The notes beneath the pieces are model-generated. The model was not told where the DNA came from, searched no databases, and saw nothing but the letters and a program-made list of their open reading frames with translations. A stretch of 64,000 nucleotides of DNA from Sphingomonas sp. Leaf20 (GTDB lineage: Bacteria; Pseudomonadota; Alphaproteobacteria; Sphingomonadales; Sphingomonadaceae), in assembly GCF_001421535.1 (NCBI RefSeq), contig NZ_LMKN01000008.1:1020980-1084979 (forward strand), in the 5' to 3' direction. Within the stretch, counting starts at the first letter, position 1, and the number at the start of each line of letters is the position of its first letter. A program made the position numbers and the translations under genes. Shown here in pieces: positions 54,700-63,369 of the stretch.

Positions 54700-55275
54700 A
54701 TGATTGCCGCCCTGGCCGTCCTTGCCGTGCAAGCCGCCGCGCCCTCCTCTGCGGACGCTCCGCGTTTCCGCGGTGAGGGGCAGATGAAGATCTTCGATAT
54801 GATCTGCGGCCGGGTTTTTCCCGACGAGGCGCGGATCGACTCCACTATGGCAAAGCTCCCCGGCGCGCGTGCGCTGACGTCGACGGAAGTGAAGGATTAT
54901 CTGCGCGACGACCCAGGGCACGGATGGGTCATACAGGCGAGTACCAGCAATATCGTCATCACGCTGGAGGCGCCTCCGGTCCATGCCTGCGCGGTTCGCA
55001 TGACCAACACGGATGGCGTGATCGACGAAGCTGTGTGGCAGCAGTTGATCGCGGCGGCACAGGCGCGCGCAGGTGGCGGCTTCACAATCGTGCCGCCGCG
55101 GACGATTGAGCTCGGCGCCATCGAATCTAGGGTGAGTGGCGTACAGAAACAGAACGCTGATGGCGCCGCGGAAGCGATCTACCTCATCCGCACTGCACCT
55201 AGGGCGGCAAGACCGCCAGCGCAGGGCGGTATAGAGATCAGGATGGTACGCCAATTGGTGCCAGCGCGGCGTTAA
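54700..55275 (+). CDS. Hypothetical secreted protein
   Basis: The 191-residue protein follows a GAGGAAAAC ribosome site. Its N-terminus is hydrophobic (MIAALAVLAVQAAAP) and acts as a signal peptide. The mature part has a single CGRVFPDEA segment and a second Cys in PPVHACAVRM, and ends in a basic Pro/Ala region. I recognise no family. It lies 153 bases downstream of the other unknown secreted protein on the same strand. Confidence 0.6.
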   Translation: MIAALAVLAVQAAAPSSADAPRFRGEGQMKIFDMICGRVFPDEARIDSTMAKLPGARALTSTEVKDYLRDDPGHGWVIQASTSNIVITLEAPPVHACAVRMTNTDGVIDEAVWQQLIAAAQARAGGGFTIVPPRTIELGAIESRVSGVQKQNADGAAEAIYLIRTAPRAARPPAQGGIEIRMVRQLVPARR

Positions 55276-55382
55276 CCACCGCTTAGGCACGTGGCAAAAC
55301 GTCTGAGATCGCTGGAAACGGTTATCTACATGGGCTGGAAGCGCAATCCACATTCGAGAGGCATTGAAGGATCACGAACATT

Positions 55383-55565
55383 ATGGGGGCAGATGCGCAA
55401 TGCGCACTGTTTTATGGGGTCCGGCTCGACGATCATGCCCCTGCCGATCACCTGCTCCGACGCATCGGCGGGTTGCCTGACTTCGATTACGTGCACGAGG
55501 CATTGGCGGCGCGCGACAGTACGCGCGGACCGCCTTTCCCGGTCCAGACGAGATACGTGCCCTAG
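55383..55565 (+). pseudogene. Truncated transposase N-terminus (IS5/IS1182-like)
   Basis: A 60-codon open frame encodes LFYGVRLDDHAPADHLLRRI, then FDYVHEALA, the recognisable N-terminal start of IS5/IS1182-type transposases (usually followed by YSSTGRPSIDPE). Here it becomes unrelated after RGPPF and stops at 55563-55565, immediately at the end of the VOC gene. The rest of the transposase and the terminal repeats are missing. It marks an old insertion or deletion point. Confidence 0.6.
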
Positions 55566-55996
55566 GTCGGCGCTCTCGACTCACGGTACACGGCCTCAAT
55601 ATTGTTTCCGTCGGGATCATACAGGAAGGCAGCATAATAGGCCTCGGGGTAGCCATCCGAACGAAGACCCGGTGCACCGTTATCCACCCCTCCAGCAGCG
55701 AGCCCATATCGGTGAAAGTCTTCGACAGCTTCGCGAGACGTAGCGCGGAACGCAGTGTGTTGCTTCACCCCGGTTGGATGAAAAACGTCGAGCCAAAACG
55801 AGGGATATTCGGCACCAAAAGCAACGCCTGCCAAATCACCGTCGCCATCGTCAGCCAGCGCCATAGTCGAGTCGATCCGCATGACGACTTTAGCCCCGAG
55901 GGGGCGAAGTGCTGCCTCGTAAAACCGCGCAGATCGAACGATGTCAGTGACACCGATGCCGGTATGATCAAGGAGCCAATTGGAGACGCCTGCCAT
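55562..55996 (-). CDS. VOC family protein (glyoxalase-like)
   Basis: The 144-residue protein begins MAGVSNWLLDHTGIGVTDI with a His likely to bind metal, and contains ARFYEAALRPLGAKVV, SFWLDVFHPTG and LYDPDGNNIEAVYRE, the closing motif with the Glu ligand. The metal site therefore appears intact (His near N-terminus, His in the middle, Glu at end). It resembles small lyase/isomerase VOC proteins. The ATG at 55996 is preferred over 56035. Its 3' end overlaps the truncated transposase. Confidence 0.85.
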   Translation of the reverse strand: MAGVSNWLLDHTGIGVTDIVRSARFYEAALRPLGAKVVMRIDSTMALADDGDGDLAGVAFGAEYPSFWLDVFHPTGVKQHTAFRATSREAVEDFHRYGLAAGGVDNGAPGLRSDGYPEAYYAAFLYDPDGNNIEAVYRESRAPT

Positions 55997-56287
55997 CGGA
56001 TCTCTCCACCTGATTGCTGATCGTTGTTTCATCATATCATGCGCGGCATCATCGAAAAAACTCGCAAGCTTGTCTGGATTCGCCGGATATGGACGTTGAC
56101 GGACGCACGGAGCGGATCAGGGCGAGTGGTCGCGGGCGTGGGCGATCTGCAAAGCGCTTCGGTCTTGATCATGGCGGGCTTGGCGACGAGCAGCCGACCG
56201 CAGTCGAGCGGTTCCATCACCTTCATCTGTCACGGGCGGTCTCTGGCACGCGGCTGTTCAATGCTGGGCGATCGTGCATGATTGGCC

Positions 56288-57352
56288 ATGACCGCAGCGC
56301 ATCGACAAGGCGTCCTTCGCTATCTGGGCATTTGGGCCGCGTGGCTGGCGATCGCGGTGGTGACTGCGTTCCAGACCTATGCCGCGGGTTTCGCGGGCGG
56401 CCCCAAGCTCGCGCCGGGGCAGGCATTGGTCAATGGGCTGATCTGGTATTCGGCCTGGGCCGCACTAACGCCCGGAGTTGTGCGGGTGGCGCGCGCGTTC
56501 GCCGACGAGCGGCGGCTGGGCAGGCTGCTTGCCATTCATCTGGCCTTTGGGCTCGTCTTCGCGGTGCTGCACGCGGCGCTGTACAGCGCGATGAACGCGA
56601 TGCTCTATTTCCGCGCGCCTTGGGCGCCGTGGAGCACTGCGCTGCTGATCACGAAGCTGGCGACCAGCATCCACGTTCATCTGATGATCTACGCGCTGCT
56701 TGTCGCGATCGTGCTCGGCGCGCGCGCTTATAGGACAATGCGCGATCGCGAAGTCGCGGAGGCGCGGCTGGAGGCGCAGCTCGCAGAGGCGGAAACCGCG
56801 GCACTGCGCGCGCAGCTCCAGCCGCACTTCCTGTTCAACACGCTCAACGCCATTTCCGCACTGGTGCCCGACGATCCGATCGTGGCCCAGCGGCTGATAG
56901 CGCGGCTGGGCGATCTGCTGCGGCTGTCGATTGACCAACGCAGGTCGCAGCAGAGCGCGCTCGCCGATGAACTCGACTTCACCGATACGTATCTCGCGAT
57001 TGAGGAAGCGCGGTTGGGCGAACGGCTGCGAATCGTCCGCGATATCGCGCCCGGGTTGGAGACCGTCCAGGTGCCGGCGCTGCTGCTACAGCCGCTGGTC
57101 GAGAACGCGGTGCGCCACGGGATTGCCCCGTCGATCGAAGGCGGCACGCTGACGATCGAGGCGAAGCCCGCAGCCGACAAGCTGAGGATCAGCGTCGCCG
57201 ACGACGGCAAGGGCGCGGGCGCGATCCGCGAGGGTGTCGGGCTCGGCAACGCACGGCTGCGGTTGCGCCAGCTGCATGGCGAGCGCCAGTCGCTCGAGAT
57301 CGACACGGCGCCGGGCGAAGGTTTTCGCGTCACCATCCTGGTGCCGCGGTGA
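56288..57352 (+). CDS. Sensor histidine kinase, LytS/His_kinase type
   Basis: The 354-residue protein has four membrane segments in the first ~135 residues and a short cytoplasmic helix, then the His_kinase domain with the phosphoacceptor His in LRAQLQPHFLFNTLNAIS, and a GHKL ATPase domain (LLQPLVENAVRHG, DDGKG, GVGLGNARLRL). The start is ATG 56288; the upstream TTG at 56282 is unlikely. It overlaps the response-regulator gene. No extracellular sensor domain is visible, so it may sense membrane state or a partner protein. Confidence 0.9.
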   Translation: MTAAHRQGVLRYLGIWAAWLAIAVVTAFQTYAAGFAGGPKLAPGQALVNGLIWYSAWAALTPGVVRVARAFADERRLGRLLAIHLAFGLVFAVLHAALYSAMNAMLYFRAPWAPWSTALLITKLATSIHVHLMIYALLVAIVLGARAYRTMRDREVAEARLEAQLAEAETAALRAQLQPHFLFNTLNAISALVPDDPIVAQRLIARLGDLLRLSIDQRRSQQSALADELDFTDTYLAIEEARLGERLRIVRDIAPGLETVQVPALLLQPLVENAVRHGIAPSIEGGTLTIEAKPAADKLRISVADDGKGAGAIREGVGLGNARLRLRQLHGERQSLEIDTAPGEGFRVTILVPR

Positions 57353-58080
57353 TCCGGACCCTGATCATTGATGACGAGCCGCTCGCACGCCGCGCAGTGC
57401 GCCAGTCGCTCGCCGGGTTCGGCGATTTCGAGATGGTCGGCGAAGCGGGGCACGGGGCGGAAGCGGTGGCGGCAATCAGCACGCTGCGGCCCGATCTGGT
57501 GTTTCTCGACGTCCAGATGCCCGAGATGGACGGCTTCGGCGTGATCGAGGCAATCGGCGTGGATGCGATGCCGCTGGTCGTGTTCGTGACGGCGTTCGAC
57601 GCCTATGCAGTGCGCGCGTTCGAGGCGGAGGCGCTCGATTACCTGCTCAAGCCGTTCGACGACCAGCGCTTTGCCCGCGTGATCGAGCGGGTGCGGCGAC
57701 AGTTCGGCATGGGCGGCGGCCAGCGCGACGGTATGCGATCGCTGCTCGGCGGGCAGGGCCGGCTCGTCGCGCGCGGCAATGGCTTGGCGCAACTGGTTCG
57801 GCTCGACGAGATCGACTGGATCAGTGCGGCCGGCGACTATGCCGAAGTCCATGCCGGCGGACGCAGCTTGCTGATCCACGAATCATTGACGTCGCTCGAG
57901 GCGCGGTTGCCCCAGGCCGCGTTCGCGCGCATCCATCGCGCCGCGATCGTCCGGCTTGACCGGTTGGTCGAAGTCCGGTCCGGCACGCACGGCGACGGCG
58001 TGGCGCGGCTGGCGTGCGGCGCGGAACTTCGGTTCAGCCGGCGATACCGCGAGCCAATCGACGTCTACCTTACCCGCTGA
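57349..58080 (+). CDS. LytTR-type response regulator
   Basis: The 243-residue protein has an N-terminal receiver (about 1-115) with phospho-Asp in LVFLDVQMPEMDGFG and the Lys in YLLKPFDD, and a C-terminal LytTR DNA-binding domain (about 140-240, VRLDEIDWISAAGDYAEVH and FARIHRAAIVRLDRL). The start is GTG 57349, overlapping the kinase stop. It would be phosphorylated by the kinase and regulate nearby genes; the DUF6265 and esterase-fold genes begin about 100 bases downstream. Confidence 0.92.
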   Translation: MIRTLIIDDEPLARRAVRQSLAGFGDFEMVGEAGHGAEAVAAISTLRPDLVFLDVQMPEMDGFGVIEAIGVDAMPLVVFVTAFDAYAVRAFEAEALDYLLKPFDDQRFARVIERVRRQFGMGGGQRDGMRSLLGGQGRLVARGNGLAQLVRLDEIDWISAAGDYAEVHAGGRSLLIHESLTSLEARLPQAAFARIHRAAIVRLDRLVEVRSGTHGDGVARLACGAELRFSRRYREPIDVYLTR

Positions 58081-58178
58081 TCCCGCTTGGCGATCCGCCG
58101 GACCCGCCCGGCGAAAATCCATTGCCGGCAAACCCCGTTCCGGGCCCGTATGCCGCTCAACCAAAACAGGGGGTGGGC

Positions 58179-58766
58179 ATGGGGTTGAGGCACAGGGCAT
58201 ATGCCCTCTTCAGGTTTCCGACGGCGGTATTCGCGCTGGCGATCCTGTTCCCCGCAAGCCCTTCATCGGCGCAGCTCGCCAACCCCCGGGCCACGATCAA
58301 GCTCCACGTCGAAGGCCGCTTGGCCCCGCGTGCGACGATCGCCGACATGGCGTGGATCGAGGGCCACTGGATCGGCGACATGCCCGATGGGCCGGTCGAG
58401 CATGTGCTTCTCAGTCCTCGCTTTGGGCAGCTTCCGGGCTTCGTCCGCGCGCTCGCTCCCCAGAACCTGGCCTTTTACGAGATCGGCGTGTTCGCCGAGA
58501 TTGGAAATTCGCTGACGCTTCGGGTCAAGCACTTCACGCCGGAACTCGCCGGTTGGGAAGCGCAGGCGGCTTATATCGACCGCCCGCTGGTCGATCGCGA
58601 TTCGACCAGCTTCTACTTCGACGGCGCGACTTTCTCGCGAACCGGGCCGGATAGCTTCACGGTCTATTTCCTCAATCGCTCGGAGGGCCAGGAACGCGAG
58701 ACACTCGTGATTCCCTTCCGGCGTACATCATTCCCCACGCGGCAAAGCGATGGAGCACCGTCATGA
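58179..58766 (+). CDS. DUF6265 family secreted protein
   Basis: The 195-residue protein starts at ATG 58179 with a signal peptide (about 1-35, ending SSAQ). The rest has the DUF6265 pattern: IADMAWIEGHWIGDM, a central EIGVFAEIGNSLTLRVKHFTPELAGWE and FYFDGATFSR. Members are mostly uncharacterised beta-rich proteins thought to bind lipid-like or small ligands. Its stop overlaps the next start (ATGA), indicating coupled translation with the esterase-fold protein. Conserved Trp and Glu in the first motif are present. Confidence 0.8.
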   Translation: MGLRHRAYALFRFPTAVFALAILFPASPSSAQLANPRATIKLHVEGRLAPRATIADMAWIEGHWIGDMPDGPVEHVLLSPRFGQLPGFVRALAPQNLAFYEIGVFAEIGNSLTLRVKHFTPELAGWEAQAAYIDRPLVDRDSTSFYFDGATFSRTGPDSFTVYFLNRSEGQERETLVIPFRRTSFPTRQSDGAPS

Positions 58767-60679
58767 GCGCGCTACGCAAGCTTTACGCCGTTGCCTGTTG
58801 CTTGCTGGCGCTGTTCGTCGCTCCGGCGATGGCACAGCCGCAGAGCCGGCTCGTTGTCAGCACGCTGCAATCGACCAGCTTCGCCGGCAGCAAGATCGGC
58901 ATCTCGCCAGTCCGCAACCTCACGGTCTATCTGCCGCCGCGCTACGCCGAGCCGGGCAAGCGCTTTCCCGTCCTCTATTTCCTCAACTATTTCTTCGAAG
59001 ATCACCGTGAACCCTTCGCCAGCCACGGCGCAAAGGCGCTGCTGGACAAAGCGATCGCGCAAGGTGTGATCGGCGACGTCATCGTCGTGACCGCCGACTT
59101 CACGACCCCCGCGGGCAGTTCGTGGTACGTGAACTCGCCGGTGACGGGCAATTGGGAAGACTTCATGGTGCGCGAGCTGGTGCCGCACATCGATGCAACC
59201 TACCGCACGCTCGCCACCCGGGATTCGCGCGGGATCGCGGGGGATGGCCCGGGGGCTTATGGCGCGATCCGCTTCGGCATGCGCCATCCCGAAATGTTCG
59301 GCGCGGTCTATGGCCTGCAGCCGGTGGCAAGCGGGCCGAATATCCAGCCGACGCACAGCCGCCCGAACTTCGAACGCATGGCGCGCGCGACATCGCTCGA
59401 CGATCTGCGGGACGACGGCTTCTCGCTGATCTTCACGTCGATCTATCAGGCCTTCTCGCCGAACCCGAACCGACCGCCGCTGTTCTTCGATCCACCGGCG
59501 CGGCGTGTCGACGGGCGCATCGTAGTGGACAGCGATCGTACGGCGCGTTTTAAACAGGGATTCGCGCTGACGGCCTTGCTCCCCGCTCATGCCGACAATC
59601 TCAAATCGCTGCGCGGCTTCAAGTTCGACTGGGGGCGTCAGGACACGCTGGTCGATCATGTCTATGGCGCGCAGGCCTTGTCCAATCTCCTCGCCGAATA
59701 TGGCGTGCCGCACGAAGCCGAGGAGCATGGCGGCGGCTTTCGCGACCGGCATTGGGGCGAACAGGGACGTTTCTACACCGATCTTCTGCCCTTCTTCGCG
59801 CGAACCCTGCTGTTCGGACCGCCGGTAACGCCTGGCGAGCGGGTCAACGCCGCGCATGGAATGCTGCGCGAGGTGATACTGTCCAACGATGTCGATAAGC
59901 GTGCCGCGCTCTACCGCGCCGACGCGCGAAGCATGCCCGAATATCAACCGGTGCTGCAGGGCACCCGCCAGATTGCCGCCTATCACCGCGCCATGCGCGA
60001 ACGGCGGCGGGTGATCGATTATGTCCCGGTCCCGAGCGACGTGTTCGACCTGGGCGACACCTTGGTCAAGATCGGAACCTTCACGACCCGCTGGTCCGAC
60101 CGCGCCGACGAGGAGCGCGGGAAATACGCTTATGTCTGGGGCGTCGAGCGGGACGGCAGCCTCAGGCTCAAGGGTGACACCTGGGGCTATTTCCGCGCCC
60201 TCGCCGATCCCGCGGGCTTCTTCACCGCGATACCGGAGTCGTCGGCCGCGCCGATCCCGCCAGCCGCAGCCGACCGGCCCTTGGGCGAATTTCTGCGAGC
60301 GCATAATGACCGCGACGCCGAGGCTGTGCGGACCAAGGATGTCGAGGCGAAACTCGTGGATTACACCGACGACGCCATCTTCATGCCCTTCGCCGATACG
60401 CCCAAACGCGGCATGGCCGAGATCCGCCCCTATCTGACCGCCTATACTGCGGCCGGAACCGGCGCGACCTTCCGCGATGTCCAGGTATGGACCCTGGCGT
60501 TCGAAAATCACGGTGCGTGGGTGATCGAATATCCCAGATTTCGCGTCGATTGGACCGCGGGCGGCCAGTCGGGCATCGTCAAGGGCGGCGGCATCCGGCT
60601 GTGGCAGCGCCAGGCAGACGGCTCACTCAAGCTGCATCGGCAAATCGGAACACACGACTATGTCGTCCCGGCCCGTTGA
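58763..60679 (+). CDS. Secreted esterase-fold protein lacking the catalytic Ser, fused to two NTF2-like domains
   Basis: The 638-residue protein has a signal peptide (about 1-25, ending AMAQ). Residues about 40-350 match the esterase D/putative esterase alpha/beta-hydrolase fold (LTVYLPPRYAEPGKRFPVLY, TFRTLATRDSRGIAG-like elbow, and the His region EEHGGGFRDRHWGEQ). At the nucleophile elbow the usual GHSMGG reads GDGPGA, so the catalytic Ser is Gly. Residues about 370-490 and 500-636 form two SnoaL/NTF2-like domains (second: LGEFLRAHNDRDAEAV ... KLHRQIGTHDYV). It is probably a binding protein rather than an esterase. It overlaps the DUF6265 gene. Confidence 0.78.
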   Translation: MSALRKLYAVACCLLALFVAPAMAQPQSRLVVSTLQSTSFAGSKIGISPVRNLTVYLPPRYAEPGKRFPVLYFLNYFFEDHREPFASHGAKALLDKAIAQGVIGDVIVVTADFTTPAGSSWYVNSPVTGNWEDFMVRELVPHIDATYRTLATRDSRGIAGDGPGAYGAIRFGMRHPEMFGAVYGLQPVASGPNIQPTHSRPNFERMARATSLDDLRDDGFSLIFTSIYQAFSPNPNRPPLFFDPPARRVDGRIVVDSDRTARFKQGFALTALLPAHADNLKSLRGFKFDWGRQDTLVDHVYGAQALSNLLAEYGVPHEAEEHGGGFRDRHWGEQGRFYTDLLPFFARTLLFGPPVTPGERVNAAHGMLREVILSNDVDKRAALYRADARSMPEYQPVLQGTRQIAAYHRAMRERRRVIDYVPVPSDVFDLGDTLVKIGTFTTRWSDRADEERGKYAYVWGVERDGSLRLKGDTWGYFRALADPAGFFTAIPESSAAPIPPAAADRPLGEFLRAHNDRDAEAVRTKDVEAKLVDYTDDAIFMPFADTPKRGMAEIRPYLTAYTAAGTGATFRDVQVWTLAFENHGAWVIEYPRFRVDWTAGGQSGIVKGGGIRLWQRQADGSLKLHRQIGTHDYVVPAR

Positions 60680-60863
60680 AACAGCGCCCCGGTCCGTGGG
60701 CAGGCTAACTGGCTCGGAACAGGCATTCCGGCATGGACCGACGTCGGTCGACCGACGATCTGGCCCGGCAAAACTGCGCGTCTGCTCTGACCGAAAGCCA
60801 CCATTCCGTTCAGTCCGAGCCCCGGCGGCGGGGAAGGCGTCGGCGGGGCGGGCGAAGCGGAGG

Positions 60864-61322
60864 TCACAGCTCGCCTCCCTCGGCCAGCGTGTTGAGCTGA
60901 TCGGCCATCGCGCCCCAGCCGCCTTCAAAGCCCATCGAGCGGTGCTGTTCCAGGGCATCGTCGGTCCAGTGGCGCGCCGTGGCGGTAAAGCGGGTGCCGT
61001 CGCCGTCGGGCACGATCTCGAACACGCCGACCATGAACGGCCCGCTCGGCTTCCAGCCGACGGTGAAGGCGTCGGTAAACACAAAGCGGCGGTTCGGCTC
61101 ATAGTCGAGGATCACCCCCTCATTGAGCATTTCCTCGCCGTCGGGTCCATGCATCACTACCAGGCTACGACCTCCGGGACGCCACTCAATGTCGCGTGCT
61201 TCGGCGCGCCAGGGCCGCGGGCAGAACCACTCCTCGAAACGATCCGTCATGATCCGCCAGACATCCTCCAAGGGAGCCGCTATGCGGCGCTCGACACTGA
61301 GTTCACGGATATCGCCCATCAT
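60864..61322 (-). CDS. SRPBCC/AHSA1 family protein
   Basis: The 152-residue protein has the AHSA1-type START-like fold: ELSVERRIAAPLEDVWRIMTDR, WFCPRPWRAEARDIEWRPGG, FVFTDAF and the C-terminal helix WGAMADQLNTLAEGGEL. These proteins bind hydrophobic ligands or act in stress responses, and often sit next to an ArsR-type repressor. The ATG at 61322 follows AAGGAG; a second ATG at 61319 is equally in frame. Its start overlaps an in-frame stop of an upstream coding-like remnant. It is separated from the ars operon by about 320 bases. Confidence 0.85.
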   Translation of the reverse strand: MMGDIRELSVERRIAAPLEDVWRIMTDRFEEWFCPRPWRAEARDIEWRPGGRSLVVMHGPDGEEMLNEGVILDYEPNRRFVFTDAFTVGWKPSGPFMVGVFEIVPDGDGTRFTATARHWTDDALEQHRSMGFEGGWGAMADQLNTLAEGGEL

Positions 61323-61643
61323 TCGTCTCCTTGGCAAAGCAGGGTCATGTCGTGGTTGAAATGCTGCATGCTCTCGCGCACCGCTGGAGGATCGCCTGCG
61401 ACGTCGTGATTAGCCAGCGCCTCGGCGACATCGTCCTCCAGCGTGGTCGCGGGGCCGGTAATTACCGCCTATGCCTCGCGCGCAATAGGGTGCGATTGAT
61501 GCACCTCCTGTGCGAGCGTGCCGGCCAGGCAGGTGAAGGCGTCGGTGCCGCCGTCGCGGGCACGTGGTCGGGGTCGGGGTCGGGGAGCGTGCGTAGGGGC
61601 ATCAGGGGGTATGTCCCTGTTTGGTTGGTTCGATTCCGCGGCA
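61323..61643. other. Gap between arsB and the SRPBCC gene with a coding-like remnant
   Basis: No intact gene. On the minus strand, 61468 down to 61319 is a 49-codon open frame without a usual start codon, preceded by TAG, whose TGA overlaps the SRPBCC ATG. It contains acidic and His-rich sequence (TTLEDDVAEALANHD, MQHFNHDM). It looks like the 3' end of a lost upstream gene. Nothing else is recognised. Confidence 0.45.
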
Positions 61644-62930
61644 TCAGGTGGCACCGAGCCGCAGCGCGAGCGCGGCGAGCGTCACCAGCAGGACCGGGAT
61701 GGTCAGGGTCGCGCCGACCCTGAAATAATAGCCCCAGCCGATACGGATGCCCTTCTGCCCGAGGACGTGCAGCCACAGCAGCGTCGCCAGCGAGCCGATC
61801 GGCGTTATCTTGGGGCCGAGATCGCAGCCGATCACGTTGGCGTAGATCATCGCGTCCTTGACCGCGCCCGTGGCGTGGGTCGCGTCGATCGACAGAGCGC
61901 CGACGAGCACCGTCGGCATGTTGTTCATGACCGACGACAGCAACGCAGCGATGATGCCGGTGCCGAACGCTGCGCCCCACACGCCGCCCTGCGCGGCGCG
62001 ATCGAGGAGACCGGCGAGGTGATCGGTCAGGCCGGCGTTCCGCAGTCCGTAGACGACCAGATACATTCCGAGCGAGAAGATCACGACCTGCCACGGCGCT
62101 CCGCGCAGGACCTTGCGGGTCTCGATGACGTGGCCGCGTGCGGCGACGACAAGCAGCAGGACCGCGCCGGCCGCGGCGACCGCGCTGACCGGCACGCCGA
62201 TCGGTTCGAGCAGGAAGAAGCCCGCCAGGAGCGCGGCAAGCACGATCCAGCCGGTTCGGAACGTGGCCGAGTCGCGGATCGCGTCTGCCGGTGCGCGGAG
62301 CTGGGCCACGTCGTAGCTGGTCGGCACGTCGCGGCGGAAGAACAGCAGCAGCACGACCAGCGTCGCGGCGATCGAGGCGAGGTCGACCGGCACCATCACC
62401 GCTGCATAGTCGGCGAACCCCATGCGGAAGAAGTCGGCCGACACGATGTTGACCAGGTTGGAGACGATCAGCGGCAGGCTGGCCGTGTCGGCCACGAAGC
62501 CCGCCGCCATGACAAACGCCAGCGTCGCCCTGTCGCGGTAGCCGAGCGCTCGCAGCATCGCGATGACGATCGGCGTCAGGATCAGCGCCGCGCCATCGTT
62601 CGCGAATAGCGCCGACACGGCCGCACCGAGCAGGACGATCAGGACGAACAGCCGTCGGCCGTGCCCGCCGCCCCAGCGGGCGACGTGGAGCGCGGCCCAA
62701 TCGAAGAACCCGGCTTCGTCGAGCAGCAGGCTGACGATGATGATCGCGACGAACGTCGCGGTCGCGTTCCAGACGATGCCCCACACCACCGGGACGTCGG
62801 AGAGCGAGACCACTCCGACGAGCAGCGCTACGGCTGCGCCGCCGAGCGCACTCCACCCGATGCCGAGGCCTCGGGGCTGCCAAATGACGAGCGCGATCGT
62901 AACGGCAAAGATGGCGAGGGCGAGGAGCAT
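61644..62930 (-). CDS. arsB: Arsenite efflux transporter ArsB
   Basis: The 428-residue protein has about twelve hydrophobic segments and the ArsB/P permease signatures [27 protein letters not shown] and [18 protein letters not shown] in the first half, and [18 protein letters not shown] in the second. ArsB expels arsenite or antimonite, using the proton gradient, or with ArsA where present; no arsA lies here. Its start overlaps the arsC stop by ATGA. Third gene of the arsR-arsC-arsB operon. Confidence 0.95.
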   Translation of the reverse strand: MLLALAIFAVTIALVIWQPRGLGIGWSALGGAAVALLVGVVSLSDVPVVWGIVWNATATFVAIIIVSLLLDEAGFFDWAALHVARWGGGHGRRLFVLIVLLGAAVSALFANDGAALILTPIVIAMLRALGYRDRATLAFVMAAGFVADTASLPLIVSNLVNIVSADFFRMGFADYAAVMVPVDLASIAATLVVLLLFFRRDVPTSYDVAQLRAPADAIRDSATFRTGWIVLAALLAGFFLLEPIGVPVSAVAAAGAVLLLVVAARGHVIETRKVLRGAPWQVVIFSLGMYLVVYGLRNAGLTDHLAGLLDRAAQGGVWGAAFGTGIIAALLSSVMNNMPTVLVGALSIDATHATGAVKDAMIYANVIGCDLGPKITPIGSLATLLWLHVLGQKGIRIGWGYYFRVGATLTIPVLLVTLAALALRLGAT

Positions 62931-63358
62931 CAGCCGAGGCGCTGCCCGGCCGCGTCCACCACCTGTTCGCCGTCCTCCTTGGCGAACGCCCCCCGCTGCG
63001 GCTCGCGGAGCAGATCAAGGACGGCTTCGGACGGGCGGCAGAGCTTCACGCCGAGGGGCGAGACGACCAGCGGGCGGTTGATCAGGACCGGGTGCGCGAT
63101 CATCGCGTTGAGCAGCACGTCGTCGCTCAGCGAGGCGTCGCCAAGACCGAGTTCGGCATAGGGCGTGCCCTTCTCGCGCAGCAGGTCCCGCGGCGTGATG
63201 CCGGCGCGGTCGATCAGTTCGACCAGCAGCGCGCGCGAGGGCGGGGTCTTCAGATACTCCACGACGTGCGGTTCGATACCGGCGTTGCGGATCATCGCCA
63301 GCGTGTTGCGCGACGTGCCGCAGGCGGGGTTGTGATAGATCACGACGTCGACGGCCAT
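62930..63358 (-). CDS. arsC: Arsenate reductase (glutaredoxin-dependent)
   Basis: The 142-residue ArsC/Spx-family enzyme has the catalytic Cys in [18 protein letters not shown], the Arg/Pro region [19 protein letters not shown] and [14 protein letters not shown], all family hallmarks. It reduces arsenate to arsenite using glutathione and glutaredoxin, and the product is then exported by ArsB. The ATG is at 63358. It follows arsR by 11 bases and overlaps arsB by ATGA. Confidence 0.96.
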   Translation of the reverse strand: MAVDVVIYHNPACGTSRNTLAMIRNAGIEPHVVEYLKTPPSRALLVELIDRAGITPRDLLREKGTPYAELGLGDASLSDDVLLNAMIAHPVLINRPLVVSPLGVKLCRPSEAVLDLLREPQRGAFAKEDGEQVVDAAGQRLG

Positions 63359-63369
63359 GGCGCGTCCTT

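Noticed and set aside
55291..55743. 150-codon plus-strand frame across the transposase remnant and VOC gene
   Set aside because: Its C-terminal half is antisense to the VOC gene and its sequence is Arg/Ser/His-rich without a fold; the transposase-like frame at 55383 fits better.
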